Part shown: piece by piece, positions 50,806 to 60,341 of the stretch
How positions within the stretch are numbered: the first letter of the stretch is position 1
Layout: the number at the start of each line of letters is the position of its first letter
NCBI RefSeq assembly: GCF_002078505.1
Contig: NZ_LUAV01000032.1
Location: 186,001-250,000, forward strand
Reading direction: 5' to 3'
DNA length: 64,000 nucleotides
From: Ensifer aridi
GTDB lineage: Bacteria; Pseudomonadota; Alphaproteobacteria; Rhizobiales; Rhizobiaceae
The notes under the pieces: generated by a model
What the model was told of the DNA's origin: nothing
The model's database searches: none
The model's input: only the letters and a program-made list of their open reading frames with translations
Program-made: the position numbers and the translations under genes

Positions 50806-52281
50806 ATGTCGGTCCCGCTGCTGAGCCTCATCGTTCTCCTGCCCGCCGCCGGGGCGGTGGTTCTGATGTTTCTCCGCAGCGAAGATGCGGTGCGGTGGAC
50901 GGCGCTCGGCATTACCGGCCTCGATCTCGCTCTCTCAATCGTCATGCTGGTCGGCTTCGACACCACCACTCACGAAATGCAATTCACCGAGAGGCGTCCA
51001 TGGGTGCCGGCGCTCGGCATCACCTATGCGCTCGGCGTCGACGGGATAAGCGCACTCTTCGTGTTCCTGACGGCGCTGTTGGGCTCGACATCGGTGCTCG
51101 CCTCATGGACCGCGATCGAGAGCAAAGTTAAGGAGTTCATGATCAGTCTCCTGGTCATGCAGGCACTGATGCTGGGAGTCTTCTGCGCGCTCGACCTCTT
51201 CCTGTTCTACGTCTTCTGGGAGGCGATGCTGATCCCGATGTACCTGATCATCGGCGTCTGGGGCGGCGACGGGCGGGTCTATGCGGCGTTCAAGTTCTTC
51301 CTCTACACGCTGGCGGGCAGCCTCCTGTTCCTGATCGGCGTCATCGTGCTCTATTTCCAGGGTGGCGAGACCTTCGACATTCTTGCCCTGACAGCGCAGG
51401 ATCTGCCTTTCCCGGTACAGTCCTGGCTGTTCTTCGCCTTCCTGATCGCCTTCGCCGTCAAGGTGCCGATGGTCCCGGTCCATACCTGGCTGCCGGACGC
51501 CCACGTGCAGGCGCCGACGGCGGGCAGCATCATCCTCGCCGGCGTCCTTTTGAAGATGGGCGCCTACGGATTCCTGCGGTTTTCGCTGCCGATGCTGCCG
51601 GAGGCGTCGGTCTATTTTTCGACGCTGATGCTCATGCTTTCGGCGCTGGCGATCGTCTATGGAGGCTTGCTCGCGCTGGCGCAGGACGACCTGAAGAAGC
51701 TGGTCGCCTATTCCAGCATCAGCCACATGGGTTTCGTGACGCTGGGGATCTTCGCGCTGAACCTGCGCGGGCTTCAGGGCAGCATCCTGCAAATGTTCAA
51801 CCATGGCGTCACGACGGGCGCACTGTTCCTCTTCGTCGGCCTCATCTACGAGCGGACGCATAGCCGCAGCATTGCGGACTATGGCGGGCTGATGAAGGTG
51901 GCGCCGGTTTATACATCGTTTCTCGCGCTGTTCACCTTGTCGTCGATGGCGCTGCCGGGGACGAATTCCTTCGTGGGCGAGTTGCTGGTGCTCTCGGGCG
52001 GGTTTGCGGCGAACCTCGCCCTTGGCGCTGCCGCCGTATTGGGCGCATTGCTGAGCGCAGCCTATCTGCTCGGCATGTACAGGAGAGTCGCGCTTGGTCC
52101 GGCCACGGTCGGCGCCCGGTACAAGATACGCGACGTGAATGCCCGCGAGATGGTTGCGATCCTGCCGCTTGCCCTCTTCGTGCTTTGGGTGGGGCTCTAT
52201 CCGAAACCCTTTCTCGAGATCATCGACGCCTCGGTGAAGCATCTGCTGGTGCAGGTACATGGCAAGGAGGGCAGCCAATGA
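50806..52281 (+). CDS. nuoM: NADH-quinone oxidoreductase subunit M
   Basis: A 491-residue pump subunit with about 14 hydrophobic segments. LFLFYVFWEAMLIPMYLIIGVWGG carries the key Glu, VHTWLPDAHVQAPTAGSIILAGVLLKMGAYG carries the Lys, and YSSISHMGFVTLGIF follows. This is the canonical NuoM pattern. GAGGAACAAGG lies upstream of ATG 50806. Its stop overlaps the nuoN start by four bases. Confidence 0.95.
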   Translation: MSVPLLSLIVLLPAAGAVVLMFLRSEDAVRWTALGITGLDLALSIVMLVGFDTTTHEMQFTERRPWVPALGITYALGVDGISALFVFLTALLGSTSVLASWTAIESKVKEFMISLLVMQALMLGVFCALDLFLFYVFWEAMLIPMYLIIGVWGGDGRVYAAFKFFLYTLAGSLLFLIGVIVLYFQGGETFDILALTAQDLPFPVQSWLFFAFLIAFAVKVPMVPVHTWLPDAHVQAPTAGSIILAGVLLKMGAYGFLRFSLPMLPEASVYFSTLMLMLSALAIVYGGLLALAQDDLKKLVAYSSISHMGFVTLGIFALNLRGLQGSILQMFNHGVTTGALFLFVGLIYERTHSRSIADYGGLMKVAPVYTSFLALFTLSSMALPGTNSFVGELLVLSGGFAANLALGAAAVLGALLSAAYLLGMYRRVALGPATVGARYKIRDVNAREMVAILPLALFVLWVGLYPKPFLEIIDASVKHLLVQVHGKEGSQ

Positions 52282-53717
52282 CCGCCGCCGCACTCCTCCA
52301 GTCGGTCCTCGCGAGCCTGCCCGAGATCCTGGTGATCACCGGAGCCTGCATCCTGCTGATCCTCGGAGAGTTCGTGCGCAAGGGACAGGAACATCTTCTT
52401 GTCTGGGCTTCCATCGCGGTCGTCCTGAGTGCCGCCTTGGCGACGCTCCTGCTCGCAGGTGAGGTGCGGCCGGCCTATACGGGCATGTTCGTCGCCGACC
52501 GTTTCGCGGTCTTCTTCAAGTTCGTGTTTTACCTCGCCACCATCCTGACATTCCTCCTTTCGCGGAAGTATGCCGACATCGAAGGGATCGGGAGCAGCGA
52601 ATACTATGTGCTGCTGCTCTTTACGCTTTCGGGCATGATGATCATGGCCTCGGCGACCGATCTCCTGTCGATCTATGTGGGCCTCGAACTGATGGTGCTC
52701 TGCACCTATGTGCTGACCGGCTTCCTGCGCAAGGAGCGGCGATCGAATGAAGCGGCGCTGAAATATGTGATCCTCGGCGCCGTCTCGACCGGGATCTTCC
52801 TTTACGGCGTTTCGCTGGTCTATGGCCTCACCGGCACGACGCAACTCAACGCGATGGCTCAGGCGGTGACCGGCGATCGGCTCGATCCGGGGCTGCTGCT
52901 GGCGGTGGTCTTCATCGTCGCGGGGCTCGTCTTCAAGATCGGCGCGGTGCCGTTCCATATGTGGGTGCCGGACGTCTATGAAGGCGCGCCGACGACGGTC
53001 ACCGCCTTCATGTCGGTGGGGCCCAAGGCGGCGGGGTTCGCGGTGATCCTCAGGGTGTTCCTGAACCCGCTGGTCGCCGCCTCGGACGCCTGGATCGTCG
53101 TCGCGGTCATTGCGGTGGTGACGATGGCGCTCGGCAGTTTCGTCGCGCTGGTGCAGGACAATTTCAAGCGGCTCCTCGCCTATTCCAGCATTGCGCACGC
53201 GGGGTTTGCCATTCTGGGCGTGGTGGCCGGCGGCGAGGACGGGATCGCCAGCGTGATGTTCTACCTGCTGATCTACGCTTTCATGAATCTCGGCATTTTC
53301 GGCGCCGTCATCATGATGCGGAACGGCAATTCCTCGGGCGAGGTTATCGATGACTACGCCGGTTTCGCCAAGCCGCATCCGGTGCTCGCGCTTCTCATGC
53401 TGCTCTATCTGTTCTCGCTGGCCGGCATTCCGCCGACAGCCGGATTCTTCGCCAAGTTCTATGTGCTCAGCGCGCTGGTCGAGCGGGGCTTCGTCGCGTT
53501 GGCGGTGATCGCCGTGCTCTTGAGCGCCGTCGCCGCCTATTTCTACATCCGCGTCGTCATGGTGATCTATATGCGCGAGCCGCAGCGGGTGTTCGAGCCG
53601 GCGCTGACGCCCTCGGTCCGCGCCACACTCGCCTTCACCGCCGCCGGCACTATCGGCATCGGCCTGTTTCCGGCGTGGTTTCTGAGGCTTGCTCACAGTT
53701 CGGTGTTTGGTGGCTGA
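52278..53717 (+). CDS. nuoN: NADH-quinone oxidoreductase subunit N
   Basis: A 479-residue pump subunit, standard NuoN length. Diagnostic are VPFHMWVPDVYEGAPTTVTAFMSVGPKAAGFAVILR and LLAYSSIAHAGFAILGVV, and SLAGIPPTAGFFAKFYVL. NuoN sits next to NuoK/NuoJ in the membrane arm. ATG 52278 overlaps the nuoM stop (ATGA). The gene ends the membrane-arm block, and a chemoreceptor gene comes next. Confidence 0.95.
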   Translation: MTAAALLQSVLASLPEILVITGACILLILGEFVRKGQEHLLVWASIAVVLSAALATLLLAGEVRPAYTGMFVADRFAVFFKFVFYLATILTFLLSRKYADIEGIGSSEYYVLLLFTLSGMMIMASATDLLSIYVGLELMVLCTYVLTGFLRKERRSNEAALKYVILGAVSTGIFLYGVSLVYGLTGTTQLNAMAQAVTGDRLDPGLLLAVVFIVAGLVFKIGAVPFHMWVPDVYEGAPTTVTAFMSVGPKAAGFAVILRVFLNPLVAASDAWIVVAVIAVVTMALGSFVALVQDNFKRLLAYSSIAHAGFAILGVVAGGEDGIASVMFYLLIYAFMNLGIFGAVIMMRNGNSSGEVIDDYAGFAKPHPVLALLMLLYLFSLAGIPPTAGFFAKFYVLSALVERGFVALAVIAVLLSAVAAYFYIRVVMVIYMREPQRVFEPALTPSVRATLAFTAAGTIGIGLFPAWFLRLAHSSVFGG

Positions 53718-53891
53718 AGCGCTCAGTCCGGTGCAAAGCCCTGGGCGCAATCATGTGCGGCGGGACCAAGCCAGAGACCGACGCGGTTAATGCATACTTA
53801 AGCAATTTAGAACATTCTTACTTTAATCATTCAAGTGAGCGCGGATGGCGAGTGGCAGGCACTCTCGGCCTCATGCGTCAGGGGGGAACAG

Positions 53892-55679
53892 ATGAAGGGA
53901 ATTGTATTCGGCCTTGGTCTCGACGCCAGGGCGATCCTGTCCGCGATGAGCAGATCACAGGCGATTATCGAATTCGATCTTTCTGGCAGGATCCTGACGG
54001 CCAACGCCAATTTTTGTCGCGCTCTCGGCTACGACACATCGGAGATCGTGGGCCAGCACCACCGCATGTTCGTCGACCCAGCCGAAGCGTCCTCGCGCGA
54101 GTATCATGAGTTCTGGGCACTGCTCGGTCGGGGTGAGTTCGACCGACGCCAGTACAAGCGCATCGGCAAAGGCGGCAGGGAGATATGGATTGAAGCGTCT
54201 TACAATCCGGTATTCAGGCGAGGAAAGCCCTTCAAGGTTGTCAAGTTCGCAACCGACATCACAGAGCAAAAGCTGAAGAGCGCTGAGGATGCCGGGAAAC
54301 TCGATGCACTTTCCCGCGCCCAGGCGGTCATCGAATTCACGCCAAACGGTGACATCCTGACGGCGAACCAGAACTTCCTCTCGACCCTTGGCTATCAGCT
54401 GTCGGAAATCCAAGGCCGCCACCATTCGATGTTTTGTGAGACTGCCTATACGGCGAGCGACGATTACCGACGCTTCTGGCAGCGTCTCTCTGGCGGCGAG
54501 TTCGTGACTGACGAATTCCTGCGCATCGGCAAGGGCGGGAAACGGGTCTACATCCAAGCTTCCTACAATCCGATCTTCGATATGAGCGGCAAGGTCTTCA
54601 AGGTCGTCAAGTTCGCGACCGACGTCACCGCTCGGGTGAACAACGTAGATCGCCTGGCAGATGCGCTGAATAAACTATCGGATGGTGATCTGACGCAGAA
54701 GCTGAACCCTCCGTTCATTCCCACGCTGGAAAAGCTTCGCACCGACTTCAACGGCGCAAGCGAAAAGCTGCGTGAAGCCATGCAGGCGGTGGCCGAGAAT
54801 GCCGGCGCCATCGCCGCCGGTGCGCAACAGATACGGTCGGCGTCTGACGATCTGTCGAAACGAACCGAGCAGCAAGCCGCCTCGGTGGAAGAAACAGCCG
54901 CCGCCCTTGAAGAGATCACCACAACGCTGGCCGACTCCAGCCACCGTGCGGAAGAGGCAGGGCAACTTGTCCGCAAGACGCGCGAGAATGCCGAGCACTC
55001 CGGTGCGGTTGTGCGCAGCGCCATCGAGGCTATGGGCAAAATCGAGAATTCGTCCTTGGAGATATCCAAGATTATCGGCGTCATCGACGAGATCGCCTTC
55101 CAGACCAACCTTCTGGCACTGAACGCGGGAGTCGAGGCAGCACGCGCAGGCGAGGCCGGAAAGGGCTTTGCCGTCGTCGCGCAGGAAGTGCGGGAACTCG
55201 CGCAGCGCTCGGCCAAGGCTGCGAAGGAGATCAAGGATCTGATCACCGATTCAAACGCTCACGTAAAGGATGGCGTGACTCTGGTTGGCCAGACTGGCAG
55301 TGCGCTCGACACCATCGTGTCGCAGGTCCAGCAGGTCAACGGGAATGTCGAGGCGATCGTGGAGGCCGCTCGAGAGCAGGCGACGGGGATCAAGGAAATT
55401 AACGAGGCGATCAACACCATGGATCAGGGCACGCAGCAGAATGCAGCCATGGTCGAAGAATCAACAGCCGCTGCTCACAGCCTCGCGAGGGAGGCCGAAG
55501 CACTGTTTAGATTGCTCGGTCAGTTCAACATAGGAAAGGGCACGGTATCGGGCAAAATGCATGCCGCCGCCGCAAGCGCTGGTTCAACGCCCGTCGCGGC
55601 CGCGGCCCGGACAACGAAAGCGGCTGCGGCCTTTCACGGCAACGCCGCGATCGCCGCCAGTGAATGGGAAGACTTCTGA
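53892..55679 (+). CDS. soluble PAS-PAS methyl-accepting chemotaxis receptor
   Basis: A 595-residue chemoreceptor with no transmembrane segment. Two PAS domains occupy about residues 18-125 and 140-245; both contain the pattern ILTAN-NF--LGY and end in KVVKFATD. A HAMP-like stretch (about 250-300) leads into the signalling coiled coil, whose tip reads EIAFQTNLLALNAGVEAARAGEAGKGFAVVAQEVRELAQRSA. The C-terminus is EWEDF, which fits the xWxxF tether for CheR/CheB. Soluble PAS receptors usually sense redox or energy state. The gene lies between nuoN and nuoA on the same strand. The 174-base gap upstream is AT-rich and may have its own promoter. Confidence 0.91.
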   Translation: MKGIVFGLGLDARAILSAMSRSQAIIEFDLSGRILTANANFCRALGYDTSEIVGQHHRMFVDPAEASSREYHEFWALLGRGEFDRRQYKRIGKGGREIWIEASYNPVFRRGKPFKVVKFATDITEQKLKSAEDAGKLDALSRAQAVIEFTPNGDILTANQNFLSTLGYQLSEIQGRHHSMFCETAYTASDDYRRFWQRLSGGEFVTDEFLRIGKGGKRVYIQASYNPIFDMSGKVFKVVKFATDVTARVNNVDRLADALNKLSDGDLTQKLNPPFIPTLEKLRTDFNGASEKLREAMQAVAENAGAIAAGAQQIRSASDDLSKRTEQQAASVEETAAALEEITTTLADSSHRAEEAGQLVRKTRENAEHSGAVVRSAIEAMGKIENSSLEISKIIGVIDEIAFQTNLLALNAGVEAARAGEAGKGFAVVAQEVRELAQRSAKAAKEIKDLITDSNAHVKDGVTLVGQTGSALDTIVSQVQQVNGNVEAIVEAAREQATGIKEINEAINTMDQGTQQNAAMVEESTAAAHSLAREAEALFRLLGQFNIGKGTVSGKMHAAAASAGSTPVAAAARTTKAAAAFHGNAAIAASEWEDF

Positions 55680-55876
55680 TCGCGGCGCTCCCCTATGGCA
55701 ACGGCGTTATGAAAGGCTCTAATTGATTGGATTTGCAATGATCCGTTCAACGGAATAGAGTCTGAGTTCAGAAAAGGATTGCCCAAGTCGCTTCTCGGGG
55801 CGACGGCTTCTTCGGCCCCGAACTGGTTTGGTGGCGACCTGAGCAAAGCCCTTGTTGCGTGCCGGGGCGTTACGAC

Positions 55877-56242
55877 ATGATGGCAATGGAGTTCCTGCCG
55901 GTTCTTATCATGGTCGCCGGGATAGTCTTGGTGGCAGTGGCGACGCTTTTCGTCTCCTCGCTTCTGCGCCCGTCCAACCCTTATCGCGCGAAGAACATGC
56001 CCTATGAATGCGGCATGGACCCTGCGGGCGAGGCCGCCGGCGGGCGCTTCCGGGTGCCGTTCTTCATTCTCGCGATCCTTTTGGTTGTCTTCGATGTCGA
56101 GGCGATGTTCCTCTTTCCCTGGGCCGTCGTGCTGAAAGAGATCGGGCTCATCGGCTATATCGAAATGTTCGTCTTCATGGTGCTGCTGCTCGTGGGTTTC
56201 GCCTACGCCTGGCTGAAGGGAGCGTTGGAATGGGAGGAGTAA
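55877..56242 (+). CDS. nuoA: NADH-quinone oxidoreductase subunit A
   Basis: A 121-residue membrane subunit with three hydrophobic segments. The conserved loop PSNPYRAKNMPYECGMDPAGEAAGGRFRVPFFILAILLVVFDVEAMFLFPWA includes the Cys and Asp/Glu near the quinone gate. ATG 55877 is used; GTG 55859 or ATG 55880/55886 are possible. It overlaps nuoB by 13 bases. The 197-base gap after the chemoreceptor contains TCCGTTcAACGGA near 55742, a small palindrome in a possible promoter. Confidence 0.93.
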   Translation: MMAMEFLPVLIMVAGIVLVAVATLFVSSLLRPSNPYRAKNMPYECGMDPAGEAAGGRFRVPFFILAILLVVFDVEAMFLFPWAVVLKEIGLIGYIEMFVFMVLLLVGFAYAWLKGALEWEE

Positions 56243-56733
56243 ACGACGCGATCCGCGACAGCGTTTTGTTCACCACCGCCGATAGCGTCATCAGTTGGAG
56301 CCGGAGGTCGGCCTTGTGGCCGGAGACCTTCGGCATTGCCTGCTGCGCCATCGAGATGATCTCGGCCGGCTGCGCGCGCTATGACCTCGACCGGTTCGGC
56401 GTGGTGTTCCGCCCTTCGCCGCGGCAGTCCGACGTGATGATCATCGCCGGTACAGTGACCAGGAAATTCGCGCCCGTGGTGCGGCGGCTCTATGACCAGA
56501 TGCCGGAACCGCGCTGGGTGATCGCAATGGGCACCTGCGCTATTTCGGGCGGTGTCTACAACACCTATGCCGTGGTTCAGGGATCGGAGACCTTCGTGCC
56601 CGTCGACGTGCATGTGCCCGGCTGTCCGCCGCGGCCCGAGGCGCTGATGCACGGCTTTCTGCTGCTTCAGGAGAAGATCAAGAGGTCCCGCGCGCTCGCC
56701 GGAACGCCTCTCGATCGGATTGCAGCGTCATGA
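56230..56733 (+). CDS. nuoB: NADH-quinone oxidoreductase subunit B
   Basis: A 167-residue peripheral-arm subunit that holds Fe-S cluster N2 next to quinone. Ligand cysteines are visible as GIACCAIEM (two adjacent), GTCAISGG and VPGCPPRPEAL. ATG 56230 lies inside the end of nuoA, and the stop overlaps the nuoC start. Confidence 0.95.
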   Translation: MGGVNDAIRDSVLFTTADSVISWSRRSALWPETFGIACCAIEMISAGCARYDLDRFGVVFRPSPRQSDVMIIAGTVTRKFAPVVRRLYDQMPEPRWVIAMGTCAISGGVYNTYAVVQGSETFVPVDVHVPGCPPRPEALMHGFLLLQEKIKRSRALAGTPLDRIAAS

Positions 56734-57266
56734 CCGTGGAGCGGCTTTTCGATCCAGTCCGGATCATCGAGCGCTTCGGCGAAGCGGTCGAGGACCTCGG
56801 CGCCGCGCACGGCATTCGCGCCTTTGCTGTTCCGCCGGAGAGGATCGTCGAATTCTGCCGCTTCCTGAAAGAACATCCGGCGCTTGAGTTCAATTTTCTC
56901 TCGGATATCTGCGGTGTCGATCATTATCCCGAAATGCCGCGTTTCGAGGCGGTGTACCATCTCTATTCGCTGCCCAACAAATGGCGGCTACGCATCAAGT
57001 GTCGGCTTGGCGATCCCCCCGAGGTGCCCTCGGTCACGGGCGTTTGGCGCACGGCCAACTGGCATGAGCGCGAGGCCTGGGACATGTACGGCATCCGCTT
57101 CGAAGGTCACCCGGATCTGCGCCGCATCTACATGTGGGAAGGCTTCGAGGGCTTTCCCCAGCGCAAGGACTTCCCCTTGAGGGGCTACAAGGACAAGCTC
57201 AATCCCTTCGGTGCCGAAGGTCCGCCGCCGACGCAGCCCGACCTCGCCACGAGGGAGATTCCTTAA
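56730..57266 (+). CDS. nuoC: NADH-quinone oxidoreductase subunit C
   Basis: A 178-residue subunit of the connecting module. The family signature is the HEREAWDMYGIRFEGHPDLRRIYMWEGFEGFPQRKDFPLRGY block near the C-terminus. It is a separate gene, not fused to nuoD as in some enterobacteria. It overlaps nuoB by four bases and is followed by nuoD after 28 bases. Confidence 0.95.
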   Translation: MTVERLFDPVRIIERFGEAVEDLGAAHGIRAFAVPPERIVEFCRFLKEHPALEFNFLSDICGVDHYPEMPRFEAVYHLYSLPNKWRLRIKCRLGDPPEVPSVTGVWRTANWHEREAWDMYGIRFEGHPDLRRIYMWEGFEGFPQRKDFPLRGYKDKLNPFGAEGPPPTQPDLATREIP

Positions 57267-57294
57267 AGGAGGCCGTTGACGCTGGAGAGTCGAG

Positions 57295-58509
57295 ATGACC
57301 GAAGTCACCGAGCTCACGAGGCCGGAAGGCGAAGCGCTCAATACCAAGGAAGTGCTTCTCAACCTCGGCCCGCAACATCCCAGCACCCATGGGGTTCTTC
57401 GGCTCGTCCTCGAGCTCGACGGCGAATATGTCGAGCGCGTGGACCCGCATATCGGCTATCTCCACCGCGGCACCGAGAAACTCGCGGAGAGCTTCACCTA
57501 TACTCAGATCTTCCCGCTCACGGACCGGCTCGACTATCTCTGTCCGCCGTCAAACAACCTGGCCTTCGCTCTGGCGGTGGAGAAGCTCCTCGGCATAGAG
57601 GCGCCGATCCGGGCGCAATATATCCGTGTGATGATGGCGGAACTCGCACGGATTTCCGGTCATCTCCTGATCACCGGCGCGCTGCCAATGGATCTCGGCG
57701 CCATGACCGCGCTGCTTTACGTCATGCGCGAGCGCGAGATGATCATGGACCTGTTGGAAATGATCACCGGCGCGCGCATGCACACGTCCTACTGCAGGGT
57801 TGGCGGGGTGCGCGAGGACCTGCCGGACGAATTCTTCCCCAAGATTAGGGAGTTCTGCGAGGTCTTCCCCAACCGGATCCGCGACTACGAGCGCCTACTC
57901 GATAACAACCGGGTGTTCCTGAATCGCACACAAGGAATCGGCGTGATCTCCCCCGCGGACGCCATCGATCTCGGATTGAGCGGTCCCAACCTGCGTGCTT
58001 CCGGTGTCGACTGGGACATACGGCGCGACGAACCCTACGAAATTTACGACCGGCTCGAGTTCAACGTCATCACCCGCCAAGAGGGCGATTGTTTCGCCCG
58101 CTGGCAGTGTCGGGTCGACGAGATGCGCGAAAGCATCCGCATCATCGAACAATGCATGGAGCAGATGCCGGAAGGACCGTTCCAGATCGACATGCCGACG
58201 ATCGCGTTCCCCGTGGACAAGGACAAAGTGCATTGTTCGATGGAGGCGCTGATCCAGCATTTCGACCTGTCGGCCTACGGCTTCGATGTGCCCGCGGGCG
58301 AGGTCTATTCGGCGATCGAGGCGCCGAAGGGTGAATTGGGGTTCTACATCATTAGCGACGGATCGCCGAAACCGTTCCGCATGAAAGTGCGGGCACCCTC
58401 GTTCGTGAACCTCCAGGCGCTGTTCGGGGTGAGCAATGCACGGTACCTGGCCGACATGATCGCTGTGCTCGGCAGCCTCGATCCCGTGATGGCCGAGGTG
58501 GATAAATAA
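57295..58509 (+). CDS. nuoD: NADH-quinone oxidoreductase subunit D
   Basis: A 404-residue subunit, the 49-kDa homologue that forms the quinone pocket with NuoB. It shows LNLGPQHPSTHGVLRLVLELDGE with the His that contacts quinone, IGYLHRGTEKLAE, the Tyr-containing LTDRLDYLCPPSNN, and a C-terminal VMAEVDK. Length is typical. nuoE follows after 17 bases. Confidence 0.96.
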   Translation: MTEVTELTRPEGEALNTKEVLLNLGPQHPSTHGVLRLVLELDGEYVERVDPHIGYLHRGTEKLAESFTYTQIFPLTDRLDYLCPPSNNLAFALAVEKLLGIEAPIRAQYIRVMMAELARISGHLLITGALPMDLGAMTALLYVMREREMIMDLLEMITGARMHTSYCRVGGVREDLPDEFFPKIREFCEVFPNRIRDYERLLDNNRVFLNRTQGIGVISPADAIDLGLSGPNLRASGVDWDIRRDEPYEIYDRLEFNVITRQEGDCFARWQCRVDEMRESIRIIEQCMEQMPEGPFQIDMPTIAFPVDKDKVHCSMEALIQHFDLSAYGFDVPAGEVYSAIEAPKGELGFYIISDGSPKPFRMKVRAPSFVNLQALFGVSNARYLADMIAVLGSLDPVMAEVDK

Positions 58510-58526
58510 GAGGAGGTTCGGACGCG

Positions 58527-59039
58527 ATGACCATGCGCGAAGAGATCGAGGCGGCGGCGGCACGGTATCCCGACCGGCGTTCGGCGCTCATGCCCGCGCT
58601 GCTGATCGCGCAGAGGGAGCACGGCCATCTGCCGGGTCCGGTGCTGGAGGAGGTTGCCGATATTCTCGGCGTCGAGCGGATCTGGGTCTATGAGCTCGCG
58701 ACCTTCTACACGCTGTTCCATACCGAGCCCATAGGCATGTTCCACCTGCAGCTCTGCGACAATGTCTCCTGCATGCTGTGCGGATCCGAGGACCTGCTGA
58801 CGCATCTGGAAGCGAGGCTCGGGATAAAGAAGGGCGAGACCACCCCGGACGGGCTGTTCACCCTTTCGACTGTCGAGTGCCTCGGGGCCTGCGAAATGGC
58901 TCCGGTGATGCAGGTGGGCGACGATTACCACGGCAACCTCGATGTCGTGCGGCTAGACGCGCTCCTGGACAGTCTCCGCGCTGCGGCGGGGCGGTTTGCG
59001 AGGGTCGAGCACGCTTCCGCACCACAGCCTGGAGAGTAG
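58527..59039 (+). CDS. nuoE: NADH-quinone oxidoreductase subunit E
   Basis: A 170-residue subunit with the N1a [2Fe-2S] cluster. Ligands are CDNVSC (spacing four) and CLGAC (spacing three). GAGGAGG precedes ATG 58527. It works with NuoF in NADH oxidation. The nuoF gene starts four bases after the stop. Confidence 0.95.
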   Translation: MTMREEIEAAAARYPDRRSALMPALLIAQREHGHLPGPVLEEVADILGVERIWVYELATFYTLFHTEPIGMFHLQLCDNVSCMLCGSEDLLTHLEARLGIKKGETTPDGLFTLSTVECLGACEMAPVMQVGDDYHGNLDVVRLDALLDSLRAAAGRFARVEHASAPQPGE

Positions 59040-59043
59040 CGCC

Positions 59044-60309
59044 ATGTTCGAGCCGGTACTCCTCAAGAATGTCGACTTGCCGGACGGTCATCTGCTGTCG
59101 AGTTACGAAGCCGGCGGCGGCTATCAGGCGCTCAGGAAGGTGCTCGGCGAATGCACGCCCGACGAGGTCGTCGAGCTCGTCAAGCAGTCCAACCTGCGCG
59201 GCCGTGGCGGCGCCGGATTTCCTACCGGCATGAAATGGAGTTTCGTACCGAAGCGGACCGACAGGCCGAAATATCTGTGCTGCAACGCCGATGAGGGTGA
59301 GCCGGGCACCTTCAAGGACAGGATCATCATGGAGCGTGACCCGCACCAGCTCATTGAGGCGCTGGCGGTGAGCGGCTACGCGATCGGGGCCGAAGTCGCC
59401 TATGTTTACGTCCGCGGAGAATATGTGACGGCAATCCGCCGCCTGGAGCAGGCGATCGCCGAGGCGCACGAAAAGGGCTATCTCGGAACAGGCGTTCTCG
59501 GCTCTGATTTCAATTTCGCCGTGCATATTCACTGCGGCGCCGGCGCCTATATCTGCGGCGAGGAAACCGCGATGCTCGAGTCGCTCGAGGGCAAGCGGGC
59601 GCAGCCGCGATTGAAGCCGCCGTTCCCGGCCGTGGCCGGGCTCTACGCCAGCCCCACGGTGATCAACAATGTCGAGACGCTTGCCTGCGTGCCGCATATC
59701 GTCATGCGGGGTCCGGCCTGGTTCCGCGGCATCGGGCCCGACAAAAGCCCCGGTCCGAAGCTCTACTGCGTGAGCGGGCAGGTACGCAAACCCGGCCTCT
59801 ACGAATTGCCGATGGGCATACCGCTGCGTGAATTGGTCGAGGATCACGCCGGCGGTCCGCTGCCGGGACGAAAGGTCAAGGCGGTGATCCCGGGCGGCGT
59901 CTCGGCACCGGTCATCCCGGAGCCCGGGCTTGAGATCGGGATGGATTTCGACTCGCTCGCCGCAGCCGGCTCGATGCTCGGTTCGGCGGGCGTGATCGTG
60001 ATCGACGACTCGACCTGCATGGTCAAGGTCGCCACCCGGATCATCGAGTTCTTCCACCATGAATCCTGCGGCAAGTGCACGCCATGCCGGGAAGGACTGA
60101 ACTGGGCCGTGAAGGTGCTGCGCCGGGTCGAGGCCGGCGAGGGCGCACCCGGCGATCTGGAGCAATTGGACATGCTCTGCAAGGGCATTTTCGGGAACAC
60201 CTTTTGCGCCCTGGGTGACGGCGCCGCGATGGGCTTGCGGGCCGCACTCAAGCATTTCCGCGACGAATTCGTCGCCCATATCGAGGAGCGGAGGTGCCCG
60301 TTTCACTGA
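59044..60309 (+). CDS. nuoF: NADH-quinone oxidoreductase subunit F
   Basis: A 421-residue flavoprotein subunit. GRGGAGFPTG (about 53-62) binds FMN, NADEGEPGTFKDR contacts NADH, and the N3 [4Fe-4S] ligands lie in HESCGKCTPCREG plus a later Cys in NTFCALGDG. It is the NADH entry point of the complex. Its ATG is four bases after the nuoE stop. Confidence 0.96.
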   Translation: MFEPVLLKNVDLPDGHLLSSYEAGGGYQALRKVLGECTPDEVVELVKQSNLRGRGGAGFPTGMKWSFVPKRTDRPKYLCCNADEGEPGTFKDRIIMERDPHQLIEALAVSGYAIGAEVAYVYVRGEYVTAIRRLEQAIAEAHEKGYLGTGVLGSDFNFAVHIHCGAGAYICGEETAMLESLEGKRAQPRLKPPFPAVAGLYASPTVINNVETLACVPHIVMRGPAWFRGIGPDKSPGPKLYCVSGQVRKPGLYELPMGIPLRELVEDHAGGPLPGRKVKAVIPGGVSAPVIPEPGLEIGMDFDSLAAAGSMLGSAGVIVIDDSTCMVKVATRIIEFFHHESCGKCTPCREGLNWAVKVLRRVEAGEGAPGDLEQLDMLCKGIFGNTFCALGDGAAMGLRAALKHFRDEFVAHIEERRCPFH

Positions 60310-60341
60310 AAACCTGCATTCGAGACGGGCTGGGAGGAAGT

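Noticed and set aside
51103..52293. A 396-codon minus-strand frame opposite nuoM
   Set aside because: Low-complexity Arg/Gln/His composition and complete overlap with nuoM; no start signal or family likeness.
52197..53750. A 517-codon open frame on the minus strand opposite nuoN
   Set aside because: It is the antisense shadow of nuoN: His/Arg/Glu-rich with no domain, while the plus strand encodes a full canonical subunit. GC-rich codon bias keeps the opposite frame open.
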